Positions 7,679-15,160 of a DNA stretch of 64,000 nt are shown here, piece after piece. The notes under the pieces were generated by a model. The model was not told the origin of the DNA. It did not search any database and saw only the letters and a program-made list of their open reading frames with translations. This DNA comes from Bog-159 sp963756605 (GTDB lineage: Bacteria; Acidobacteriota; Terriglobia; Bryobacterales; Bryobacteraceae), in assembly GCA_963756605.1 (NCBI GenBank), contig CAVWOT010000009.1, forward strand, positions 248,001 through 312,000. Reading direction: 5' to 3'. The position numbers and the translations under genes are program-made. Each line of letters starts with the position of its first letter. Within the stretch, counting starts at the first letter, position 1.

Positions 7679-8418
7679 AAACCTCAATAAAAACACACGA
7701 GGGCCGCGTGGCTGTGGTCACCGGCGCCGGCCAAGGCATCGGCCAAGCGATCGCAGTGGCATTGGCGGAACGAGGCGCAAGGGTGATCGCCACCGACCTC
7801 AACCCGCCGCACGAGACCGCAAGGAAGATCGGCGCCGCGGCAACTGCGCTTCAACTTGATGTGACGCAGGAAGAGGATTGGCGTTCGGCATCCGCCAAGA
7901 GCCGGGATGTGGGCGAGGTGGATATCGTCGTGAATAACGCGGGTTATTTTCCGAACCGCCCTATCGACGAGCTCGATCTCGCGACGTGGCGAAAAACGAT
8001 GGCTACGAATCTCGACTCACACTTCCTGAGCGCGAAATATTCCTTACCAGCGATGAGAAACAAGAGGTGGGGCCGCTTCGTCGGCATATCTTCAAACATG
8101 GTCGGCTTGGCCATACCCGGCATGAGCCACTACATCGCTTCAAAGATGGGAATCATCGGGTTCATGAGGGGTTTGGCGAACGACGTTGCAAACGACGGCA
8201 TTACCGCGAACGCGGTGTTGCCCGGGCTGACAAATACACTGGCGACTGCGCCTCAATCGGAAGAGCAGAAACGCGCCACCTGGGAACAGCAGGCCATTAA
8301 GCGGATGGGGGAACCGGGGGACGTTACAGGTACAACTCTGTTTTTAACAAGCGATGATGCCGCATTCATTACCGGGCAAGCAATCGTCGTTGACGGTGGT
8401 CAGTATCGCATTGGCTAG
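7675..8418 (+). CDS. SDR-family NAD(P)-dependent oxidoreductase (first of three)
   Basis: A 247-residue classical short-chain dehydrogenase. The cofactor motif VTGAGQGIGQ lies at residues 14-23, VNNAG near 88, and the catalytic set is ISSNMVG...YIASK. It ends in a typical substrate-loop and C-terminal DGGQYRIG. The ATG at 7675 overlaps the stop of the hydrolase gene (ATGA), indicating translational coupling. The sequence suits oxidation of a secondary alcohol or a FabG-like reduction; the substrate cannot be told. Confidence 0.9.
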   Translation: MKTSIKTHEGRVAVVTGAGQGIGQAIAVALAERGARVIATDLNPPHETARKIGAAATALQLDVTQEEDWRSASAKSRDVGEVDIVVNNAGYFPNRPIDELDLATWRKTMATNLDSHFLSAKYSLPAMRNKRWGRFVGISSNMVGLAIPGMSHYIASKMGIIGFMRGLANDVANDGITANAVLPGLTNTLATAPQSEEQKRATWEQQAIKRMGEPGDVTGTTLFLTSDDAAFITGQAIVVDGGQYRIG

Positions 8419-8520
8419 ATCTCTGTAGAAGAGAGGCGCGGGAGTTGGTTCATGCAGCTCATGCCGCGTCCTCGAAGGTGCATGTACCGATAGGTATGGA
8501 AGTCCAATTCCCAATCCTTT

Positions 8521-8554
8521 ATGAGAAGGAGTCGAATTATGAGAAGGAGTCGAA
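8521..8554 (+). repeat. Tandem duplication of a Shine-Dalgarno segment before the second SDR
   Basis: ATGAGAAGGAGTCGAA occurs at 8521-8536 and again at 8539-8554, spaced by TT. Each copy contains AAGGAG. The second copy sits at a normal distance from the ATG at 8558; the first gives an alternative upstream ribosome landing site. The remaining intergenic stretch 8419-8520 shows nothing else. Confidence 0.8.
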
Positions 8555-8557
8555 CAA

Positions 8558-9307
8558 ATGTCGGCACTAAAAGGTAAAGTAGCCGTCGTCACCGGAGGCA
8601 GCAGCGGAATCGGGCTCGCCATAGCCAAGCGGTTCGTCGACGAAGGCGCGTATGTCTTTATCGTGGGCCGCCGCCAGGCCGAACTCGACAAGGCCGTGAC
8701 CGAGATCGGCAAGAACATCGCCGCCGTTCGGGCTGACGTCTCCAAGCCGGCCGATATCGACCGGCTCTACAATGAGGTCGCTGCAAAGAAAGGCAAGGTC
8801 GATATCGTCGTCGCCAGTGCGGGCATCGTCGAAATAGTGCCGACGGCGGCCGCCACTCCCGAGCATTTCGATAGGACCTTCAATACCAACACCAAGGGCG
8901 CGTACTTTACCGTCCAAAAGGCTCTGCCGATCATGAACGACGGAGGTTCCGTTATTCTCGTCGGCTCCGGCGCCTGGCTGAAAGGGTTTCCCGGATACAG
9001 CACCTACGCCGCGACAAAGGCGGCGCTGCGCTCGTTTGTCAGAACCTGGACGACTGAGCTCAAAGACCGGAAGATTCGGGCCAACGTCATCAGCCCCGGC
9101 CCTGTGGACACCCCCATCATCGATGCCCAATTCCCGACTAAGGAGGCCGCCAATGGTGCCAGGGAGTGGTTCAAATCCATCATTCCGCTCGGCCGCCTGG
9201 GCGAGCCAAAGGAAATCGCTGCAGCCGCTCTCTTCCTCGCTTCGGATGAGAGCAGCTACGTCCTTGGAAACGACCTTGTCGTGGACGGGGGCGCCACGGC
9301 TATCTAG
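8558..9307 (+). CDS. SDR-family oxidoreductase (second of three)
   Basis: A 249-residue short-chain dehydrogenase with VTGGSSGIG at the N-terminus, VASAGIV in place of the more usual NNAG, catalytic Y-x-x-x-K in YSTYAATKAALRSF, and the C-terminal DLVVDGGATAI. It resembles 3-oxoacyl-ACP reductase or glucose-dehydrogenase-like SDRs. It follows a duplicated ribosome-binding site. It is a different subfamily from the two flanking SDR genes, so this is a mixed set and not a recent tandem duplication. Confidence 0.9.
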   Translation: MSALKGKVAVVTGGSSGIGLAIAKRFVDEGAYVFIVGRRQAELDKAVTEIGKNIAAVRADVSKPADIDRLYNEVAAKKGKVDIVVASAGIVEIVPTAAATPEHFDRTFNTNTKGAYFTVQKALPIMNDGGSVILVGSGAWLKGFPGYSTYAATKAALRSFVRTWTTELKDRKIRANVISPGPVDTPIIDAQFPTKEAANGAREWFKSIIPLGRLGEPKEIAAAALFLASDESSYVLGNDLVVDGGATAI

Positions 9308-9334
9308 TGGGCGTCGAAATGGGAGGATGGAAGG

Positions 9335-10063
9335 ATGCAAATCAAAGATCGTGTTTTTCTTGTCACGGGCGCTTCGTCGGGGATCGGCCTCGCGACGTCG
9401 ATCGCGCTGTCTGAGCGCGGGGCGAAAGTCGCCCTGCTCGCTCGCAGCACCGACACGCTGCAAAAATTGGCGCAGAAGCTTCCGGGCAGCCTACCGGTCA
9501 CGGTGGACATGACGCAGTTTGATCGAGTGCGGGAAGCCATAGGCGCTGTGCACCAGCATTACGGCCGCATCGACGGTCTCGTCAACAATGCAGGGCGCAG
9601 CTATGCGGCCGCAGTAGAAAAGATCGATCCTGCGCTTTTTGACGAAATCTTCCACCTTAACGTGTTAGGCCCGATTGTCGCGATGCAGGCCGTGATACCG
9701 CTGATGCGAGCGCAAGGCGGGGGAAGCATGGTGAACATCAATTCGGGGACTGCGTTCATGACTGTTCCGCAATACGGTGTTTACTCGTCTTCGAAGCGCG
9801 CTCTTCTTGGATTCAGTCTCACGGCCCGCGCCGAGTTGGAAAGGGACCGCATCGCCGTCAGCGAAATCTATCCGTTCATCACGGCGACAAACTTCGGCAA
9901 GAACAGGATGGGTAATCCTGCTGACGGCGGGCCGTCGACCAATTACGCCGAAGGTGACAAGCCCGAATTTGTGGCCGGTCTCGTGCTGCAAGCCATCGAA
10001 GAAGGGCACGCGCAATATTTTGCGAATGACCGGCTCCGTAAAATGGCCGGGGTCGCGGCCTAA
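9335..10063 (+). CDS. SDR-family oxidoreductase (third of three)
   Basis: A 242-residue short-chain dehydrogenase: VTGASSGIGLATSIALSERG at the N-terminus, VNNAGRSY near residue 83, NINSGTAF followed by catalytic YGVYSSSKRALLGF, and a C-terminus lacking the VDGG motif, as in DltE/YqjQ-type SDRs. It starts at ATG 9335 after GGAAGG. It is the last gene of the plus-strand cluster; downstream the sequence switches to fragments. Confidence 0.9.
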   Translation: MQIKDRVFLVTGASSGIGLATSIALSERGAKVALLARSTDTLQKLAQKLPGSLPVTVDMTQFDRVREAIGAVHQHYGRIDGLVNNAGRSYAAAVEKIDPALFDEIFHLNVLGPIVAMQAVIPLMRAQGGGSMVNINSGTAFMTVPQYGVYSSSKRALLGFSLTARAELERDRIAVSEIYPFITATNFGKNRMGNPADGGPSTNYAEGDKPEFVAGLVLQAIEEGHAQYFANDRLRKMAGVAA

Positions 10064-10115
10064 AGACAAGCCCCCGCCAGTCGGCAAGAGCATGTCCACA
10101 ATCTTAACCACCAGA

Positions 10116-10388
10116 TCACGCCGCCAACCGCATGATTGCTGGGAGTTCGCGCGACCGGGAAGGCAATTCCAAGACTGACGCGGCTTGCCTGGATGCGCAA
10201 ACCATGCAGAGCGACTCTCCAACCGGCGTAACGCAGGCCGCCTGAAGAGTCTGCAATGCGGAATGAATCGCGGCGAGCACGGCTTCCTTGTGATCACTAT
10301 CCGGCCATCTTTCGGCACAGTGCAACCGATAGTGTTCCACCCTTATCCACTGCTCAAGCCGTCTATTTAATGGATCGAACCGCTGCAT
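10116..10388 (-). CDS. Small hypothetical protein, possibly a fragment
   Basis: A 90-residue minus-strand frame starting MQRFDPLNRRLEQWIR and containing ERWPDSDHKEAVLAAIHSAL. That helical segment resembles short acidobacterial proteins of unknown function with a WPDSxxKxAxLAAxxxAL pattern. The second half is low complexity and may be read-through into unrelated sequence. I assign no function. The plus strand of 10064-10415 carries nothing else recognisable. Confidence 0.35.
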   Translation of the reverse strand: MQRFDPLNRRLEQWIRVEHYRLHCAERWPDSDHKEAVLAAIHSALQTLQAACVTPVGESLCMVCASRQAASVLELPSRSRELPAIMRLAA

Positions 10389-10452
10389 ATGACATTACCC
10401 TTCGTATTCCGTGCTCAGACACCCCTGATTTCCGAGCAGGGACTGCGAATCC

Positions 10453-10614
10453 TCAACTCTTTCCAAGTACGAACATCAGAAACTGGAACGGCAGATAGAC
10501 AATGGTGGCCTTCAACAGATGGCGCGCGGCGATTCTCGATTGGACTGAAGCTTGCCGCAGCGCGTAGTACAAAAGGCCGGAGGCGAGCAGGACCGTTCCA
10601 AAGTAAATGCTGTC
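10453..10614 (-). pseudogene. C-terminal fragment of a protoheme IX farnesyltransferase (CtaB/CyoE-like)
   Basis: The minus strand continues from the YceI fragment in the same corrected frame as IYFGTVLLASGLLYYALRQ, then ARHLLKATIVYLPFQFLMFV and LGKS stop. Two membrane helices with the ARxLLxAxIxYLP pattern are the usual end of the UbiA-family heme O synthase. Only about 53 residues remain. The junction with yceI lies near 10614, so this is a deletion fusion of two unrelated genes. Confidence 0.7.
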
Positions 10615-10993
10615 GACGTCGAGTTCGACATTGCGGGTGACACCGTGAATGGGTTAGGTCGCCTTGGACGCGGAGTGCAACGACGCCCGCTTTTTCGAGC
10701 TTGGTCGATCGGAACGTCAGCCGCGGATGGCGCTCGGTGTCGAGGAAATCCGGGCTCCGGAGGTGGGCGTCGCGCTGCTCGTCGCGCGTATGGATGGACG
10801 AGGTATCGATTTCTATGTCGATTTCCGATTGCGTGATATCGGCTTCGTTCAGCTTCAGATCGCCGCGGACGGTTCGGAATTCGCCGCGGACGTTGGAGAT
10901 CATCATGTGGCGGACCTTGAATTGAACGGAGGAGTGGGCCGGATCGATCGACCAGGTCGAAATCGCGGTAAGTGGATTGATGGCGGTAGACAT
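10614..10993 (-). pseudogene. YceI-family protein, frameshifted and truncated
   Basis: The N-terminal part is canonical YceI, a periplasmic or cytoplasmic lipocalin-fold isoprenoid-binding family: TWSIDPAHSSVQFKVRHMMI, SNVRGEFRTVRGDLKL, DTSSIHTRDEQRDAHLRSPD, HPRLTFRSTK. At 10650 a CCC run shifts the frame; with CC the protein continues GDLTIHGVTRNVELDVDS. At that point it is joined to a CtaB-like tail. No signal peptide is visible. About 60 C-terminal YceI residues are missing. Confidence 0.8.
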
Positions 10994-11052
10994 AAAGCTC
11001 CTTCTGCCGGGTCACTGGCTCGCTGCGACAGCAAAGAGGGGCGGATCGCGGG

Positions 11053-11360
11053 TTTTATTGGCAGGGCCTCCGTTTGTTCGACAAGAACGAAGGCCATTCG
11101 GAAACCGAGGACGCCCCGATAGGCCTCATCCTATGTAGCAGCAAGGACCATGAGCAGATCGAGTTGCTCCAACTCAATGAGGTGAGGTCCGTGTTGCAGA
11201 ATACCTGACGGCACTGCCCGACCGGCGGCTACTCGAATCGAAATTACACGAAGTCGTCAGGCGAGCTCGCGAACAGCTCAAGGCTCGTGAGACGCCGAAG
11301 AGCGAAGAGTCAGCCAGTGGCAACCCTCCACGGGCTGAAGCTTGGCGGCACCAGGAATAG
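11053..11360 (+). pseudogene. C-terminal fragment of a DUF1016 (YhcG-type PDDEXK) nuclease
   Basis: The plus strand reads DKNEGHSETEDAPIGLILCS and SKDHEQIELLQL, then after a one-base shift VRVAEYLTALPDRRLLESKL and HEVVRRAREQLKARE, then a stop. This matches the end of DUF1016 proteins, where the PDDEXK core precedes DxxPIGLILC. The catalytic residues lie in the missing N-terminal part. DUF1016 genes are typical of mobile and defence regions. The remaining 11361-11475 shows nothing. Confidence 0.75.
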
Positions 11361-11475
11361 GACTGCACGGGCTGCCGCCGGCAGGGCGTGGGGCCGCTGC
11401 AGGCGGTTTCGCGTGCCGACTAGCTGGTTAAAGGAAGACGCACGCCCTGCGGCGTGTAAGTCACAGGAGTCTTGA

Positions 11476-12678
11476 TTAGCGTAGCTGCTTGAGCAGATCC
11501 GCCAGTTCTACCGCGCTCTTGGATTCCGTGCCGCGTCCCAGCGACGGCGCAATCGCCACCGCCTCGTTGCCGTCCTCGTGCCAGGCCAGAAACGAGGCTT
11601 GCTCCGCTCCCGGCAGGCGCTGCTGATTCAACCAGGTGTAGTAAGCGCCCATGTCGGCGTCCACCAGCGACCCCTGCGGGTCCAGTTCCGGTTTGCGCTG
11701 CGCCTCCGCCAGCAATTCGTTCATTGGACGAAATCGTTGGCGAGGTGCGAAGCGCAGCACCAAAGTCAGCGGCTCGGCACGGCGCCATGCCTCCCGCGCC
11801 GACCATTGTGCGAAGGTCGTACTGAAAACCTGCGTCCCCGCGCCCTCGGTCAGCAGGCTCACCTGGAAGCGGCTCAGGACCGCGTCGCCCGCTGTGCCGT
11901 ACCCCAGTTCCTCCGGCCGCAGCTTGGCCAGCATGGTGCGAAATGCTTCCGGTCCCAGGCCGGAAGCATAGGCCTGCTGCATCCTCTCGTCGATCGTGGC
12001 TCTCACCGGCGCCAGAGAAGAGTACGAGACCGAGGTCAGGCCGGCCGCGGCTGTTTCCCCGTTTCCTCCGTCGATATACCAGTGCCCGTATGGAACGGAA
12101 TGCGCCTGCGCCCTGGCGGCCGCGAAGTCCAGCAGCAGGCGGACGCCGTTATTCTGTCTCACATTGCTGAAATAGACCCCGTGCGGCCGCAGCTTGCGAA
12201 ACAGCGGGTATTTCGTTTCGCCCACTCCCTGCCCCATCACCACCAGCCCTAACCGCTCGGTGGGAAGCGGCGCATGGGGAGCGGCCGCATGGACAGTGTG
12301 CATGTAATCCGTGGCGGCGGTGCGAAACGCATCAATCTGATGAGTGGCCCAAAGCTGCGTAGCCAGGTCCTCGGAAAACTGGACCGGTGTGTTCACCCAG
12401 TCCGATTTCTCAAGCTCTGGTGTGACGTGCAGCCTGGCGAAACCTTCCATCGATTGGCGGCGCCCCTGCGCCGACTGCGATTCCAGATAAGCGAACTGCA
12501 GATCCAGTTCCCTGCGTTCGGCGGGAAATTTCCAATCGTAGGCGATCAGTTCGCGCAGCAGCAGCGGCACGAAGCTGATGGGCAACTCGCGCAACAGCGC
12601 CACGCGGTCCGCGGCGATTTGGCGGGCGTGCGGCGGATAGCCGCGAAATGAATCGGCTGTCAAATCGGCCGGAAGCAT
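11476..12678 (-). CDS. Hypothetical protein, partner of the Tat-exported phosphatase-like gene
   Basis: A 400-residue protein starting at ATG 12678, five bases after the stop codon of the upstream gene, so the two are almost certainly co-transcribed and coupled. I recognise no domain. Visible features are a mid-protein segment ERLGLVVMGQGVGETKYPLF, a glycine-rich HWYIDGGNGETAAAG and a C-terminal SFLAWHEDGNEAVAIAPSLG. No signal peptide or membrane segment is evident. Its pairing suggests work on the same substrate as the phosphatase-like protein, but this is inference. Confidence 0.75.
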   Translation of the reverse strand: MLPADLTADSFRGYPPHARQIAADRVALLRELPISFVPLLLRELIAYDWKFPAERRELDLQFAYLESQSAQGRRQSMEGFARLHVTPELEKSDWVNTPVQFSEDLATQLWATHQIDAFRTAATDYMHTVHAAAPHAPLPTERLGLVVMGQGVGETKYPLFRKLRPHGVYFSNVRQNNGVRLLLDFAAARAQAHSVPYGHWYIDGGNGETAAAGLTSVSYSSLAPVRATIDERMQQAYASGLGPEAFRTMLAKLRPEELGYGTAGDAVLSRFQVSLLTEGAGTQVFSTTFAQWSAREAWRRAEPLTLVLRFAPRQRFRPMNELLAEAQRKPELDPQGSLVDADMGAYYTWLNQQRLPGAEQASFLAWHEDGNEAVAIAPSLGRGTESKSAVELADLLKQLR

Positions 12679-12683
12679 GGCGG

Positions 12684-13868
12684 CTAGGTGACCTCCGGCG
12701 CCGGCTTGCCTGCGACCAGCGGCGTTTCGAATCCAAGCCGGGCCCCCAGTGTGGGCACCAGGTCGGTCGACTCGAGTTGTCTGTCGACCACTACGTTCTC
12801 GCGGATGCCCGGCCCCATGGCGATCATCCAAGTGGTGCGCGACAGCGGATCGCCGGTGCGGTGATGCTGGAATCCGTTTCCGCCTGCGTCGGTGTCGGAG
12901 TCCCGCCCGAAATCCGGCAAAATGAACATCGCGGTTTTGCCGCTGTACTCCGGTTCGCTTTCGATGGCGTGCCAGACTTCCGCACACAGCCGATCCGTGC
13001 GTTGGATCGCCTCCAGGTAGAGCGAGTAAGTGCCCGAGTGCGCCACGTCGATGTCGTGCAGCGTGATCCAAAGTAAGCTGGGCGCGAGCTGGCGCATCAA
13101 ATGCCGGGCGATGTAGACGGATAGTTCATCCGGGCTGGCCAAGGTGCGCGCGTGCGCGGCAAAGTCGGTAACCGAGAGGCGCATGACTTCCGCCATCTCG
13201 TGCAACTGCATCTCATTGCCGCCCAGTTGTGGCGCATACATAGGAGTCTCGTAATTGTCCCGCAAAAGATGGTCGTACGCCTGGCCGCTGCCCGAAAGAG
13301 CCGCCGCCAAGAGGCGCTTAGGCAGAATCACGCCCGCGCCCGATCCGCGTGCGTAACCGCGGTGGCCGCTTTCGCCGATCCGGTTAAAGCCGTTGCTGGG
13401 CGCGACCACCCACGCATCCGATGCCGGCCGCTTCAGATCCCTGCGGAAATATTCAAAAACGGTGGGATGGTCGGGAGGGACCGCCGCAAAGTTGTTGAAG
13501 GTTTCGTATACTCCGGTCGCCAGGCTGGCGGTCGCCACGTAATGCCCCAGAATGCCGCGATTCACTACCTGGCTAAAGAACGTGGCCCGCGGAATTAACT
13601 CGGTCAGCAGATGCGGAATATTCTCCTGGCCTTCGGGCATGAAGGTTTCCTCGTCCCGTGCGCCGCCCCCGAATGTCACCACGATGGCTTTCCGGCCGGG
13701 CGTGGCCGCACGCAAACGCCGTGGCAGCAGGCCGGCGGCGGTGGCCCCGGTAACGGTGCGCAGGAAGTCGCGGCGGCTCCAGGAAACAGCTCGAGCGACC
13801 TCTCGCGGACTGGCGCCGGTGACTATGCGGCGAGGAATAATTCGACCTCCCTCGATCTGGTAAGGCAT
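12684..13868 (-). CDS. Tat-exported alkaline-phosphatase-superfamily (sulfatase-like) protein
   Basis: About 394 residues. The twin-arginine leader is SRRDFLRTVTGATAAGLLPR around residues 30-50. The core reads AIVVTFGGGARDEETF, ENIPHLLTEL and RATFFSQVVNRG, with a C-terminal metal-site region PDFGRDSDTDAGG...HRTG and MGPGIRENVVVDRQLESTDL. The order and the closing MxPGI...STDLVPTLGARLG fit the alkaline phosphatase/sulfatase/phosphodiesterase fold. It probably acts in the periplasm. Start ATG 13868 is chosen because it precedes the leader. An unusually strong GGGAGGT lies just inside the gene with no start after it. Confidence 0.8.
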   Translation of the reverse strand: MPYQIEGGRIIPRRIVTGASPREVARAVSWSRRDFLRTVTGATAAGLLPRRLRAATPGRKAIVVTFGGGARDEETFMPEGQENIPHLLTELIPRATFFSQVVNRGILGHYVATASLATGVYETFNNFAAVPPDHPTVFEYFRRDLKRPASDAWVVAPSNGFNRIGESGHRGYARGSGAGVILPKRLLAAALSGSGQAYDHLLRDNYETPMYAPQLGGNEMQLHEMAEVMRLSVTDFAAHARTLASPDELSVYIARHLMRQLAPSLLWITLHDIDVAHSGTYSLYLEAIQRTDRLCAEVWHAIESEPEYSGKTAMFILPDFGRDSDTDAGGNGFQHHRTGDPLSRTTWMIAMGPGIRENVVVDRQLESTDLVPTLGARLGFETPLVAGKPAPEVT

Positions 13869-13884
13869 TCTATCACGATGCGTA

Positions 13885-13927
13885 GGGCAGGACTCCAGTC
13901 CTTGCGGCGGGTCTCCGCCAGACCCGC
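13885..13927. repeat. Composite palindromic repeat (GGCAGGACTCCAGTCC type)
   Basis: Two adjacent hairpins. The first is GGCAGGACTCCAGTCCTTGC, slightly imperfect. The second, 13907-13927, is GCGGGTCT-CCGCC-AGACCCGC. The first module recurs near 38019, 46206 and 46284. It lies upstream of the phosphatase-like gene start. It belongs to a family of REP-like intergenic palindromes in this window. Confidence 0.75.
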
Positions 13928-14064
13928 TGCGATGTGTCACCATCCGTGACGGCGGCGGTGGCAGGTTCTGTGTTCGCGCTGCGCCCTGTTTTTTTAGAAA
14001 CTAGCCGACTGGCCGCAGCCGGCGCAACTCCACCAGGACGCAAGCTGGAGCGGGAAACTGCAGG

Positions 14065-14157
14065 TCACTGTGTGACCCCGAAGGCCACGTTGCTTAAGAG
14101 CGTGCCGTTTGGTGTAGTCACTGCAACCCTGCCGGTGGCCGCGCCGGCCGGCACGGC
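14065..14157 (-). pseudogene. Tail of an IPT/TIG-type repeat domain
   Basis: The minus strand reads VPAGAATGRVAVTTPNGTLL and SNVAFGVTQ, then TGA. This matches the last strand pair of IPT/TIG immunoglobulin-like repeats in bacterial surface proteins (VPAGATTGxxxVTTPxGT). It is fused, out of frame, directly to the end of the FISUMP fragment. Confidence 0.6.
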
Positions 14158-14439
14158 CCTCGCCGCGCGGACTCCCACGTGTACAAACGGCCATATCGAA
14201 GGCAATTACTTTTCTGCATCTTCGTAGCAGTAGGACGGGACAGTTTTGACGTTCAGATTGTGTGTCGTCCATTGTTTGCCGTCCGCCATCCGCATGGAGG
14301 AATGCATTGTGCCGGACGCGTTCTGGTCTTGCGCGGAAAGGCGCTGCAAGGAGGTGCCAAGAGATCCGCACGCTATACTCAGCACGATTGATGCGACACC
14401 AACTCGAATCGGCCTGGTCTTTTGCTTACGGCTTGTCAT
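14158..14439 (-). pseudogene. N-terminal fragment of a FISUMP-domain secreted protein
   Basis: Starts at ATG 14439 with a basic n-region and hydrophobic segment (VGVASIVLSIACGSLG). Mature sequence DGKQWTTHNLNVKTVPSYCY and EDAEK follows, then, after one extra T, NCLRYGRLYTWESARRG. This is the start of the Fibrobacter succinogenes major paralogous (FISUMP) domain found in cell-surface proteins. The remaining domain is absent and replaced by the IPT tail. The 14440-14642 stretch upstream shows no other gene. Confidence 0.65.
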
Positions 14440-14642
14440 GAAGGAGCGCCACCGCGTGCCGAACCCATTTTACGCGCGATCACTGCGCTTCGCACCATCG
14501 GAGCCGGGGGCTGGGCGGCGCTGAAGCCCGCCCTCCAATCGCATTGCGCTCCACTGCCCCGTTCTGATACTATTTAGGTGGCAATCGGAATCCTCCCCTT
14601 GAAGTGCCAAAAATCCATCCTGCGGAGAGATTAAATCACTGA

Positions 14643-15017
14643 ATGAATTTCACTGTTTTTTTAGGCAACCTGCCCACGTGGGTCACTGCCGATGATATTA
14701 AGGCTTGGCTGACCGCCGAGAATCTGGTCGCGGATTCGGTCAAAGTTATCCGCAACCACGAAACACAAGAATCCAAGGGCTTCGCATTCGTCGAAGCGCC
14801 TACCGCCGACGAGATGCAGGCGATTATTCGCCGCTTCGATCGCGCCCCTCTGGAAGACCGGCTGTTGCGGGCCAATCCGGCGCAGCCTTCCAAGGGCAAA
14901 GATGCTAAACCGACCATGGAGCGGCCCCAGCAGCAGCGCAACGGCCGGAAACCGCGGCGCGGCAAGGATGCTGCCCCCAAAACTGCTTTTGGCGCCGAAT
15001 TGGCCAAAGCACTGTAA
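14643..15017 (+). CDS. RRM-domain RNA-binding protein
   Basis: A 124-residue protein with a single RNA-recognition motif (residues 1-82): RNP2 is VFLGNLP and RNP1 is KGFAFVEA. A basic, disordered tail (RPQQQRNGRKPRRGKD) would add nonspecific RNA affinity. Small RRM proteins of this type act in cold adaptation or RNA stability in cyanobacteria and other groups; the role here is unknown. GGAGAG at 14622 sits some 15 bases before the ATG. Confidence 0.9.
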   Translation: MNFTVFLGNLPTWVTADDIKAWLTAENLVADSVKVIRNHETQESKGFAFVEAPTADEMQAIIRRFDRAPLEDRLLRANPAQPSKGKDAKPTMERPQQQRNGRKPRRGKDAAPKTAFGAELAKAL

Positions 15018-15132
15018 TCGCGAAACAACGGGCCCCCATGCAGTCGCGGCCCTTCCAAAATTCTCTCCCACACTGTGAACTACAGTCACAGTTCTCTTTC
15101 AGCTAAGCTGTTCCATTGCTGCAATTTCCATT

Positions 15133-15148
15133 TGGCTAACCGCTTGCA
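15133..15148 (+). promoter_or_regulatory. Candidate sigma-54 promoter
   Basis: TGGCTAACCGCTTGCA fits the -24/-12 consensus TGGCAC-N5-TTGCA at all but two positions and keeps the required GG-N10-GC spacing. Transcription would begin near 15159, two bases before the ATG at 15161, giving an almost leaderless mRNA. The operon it would drive encodes an NtrC-type sigma-54 activator, so autoregulation is possible. The site was found by eye and could be chance. Confidence 0.4.
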
Positions 15149-15160
15149 TCGGCGTCGCGC

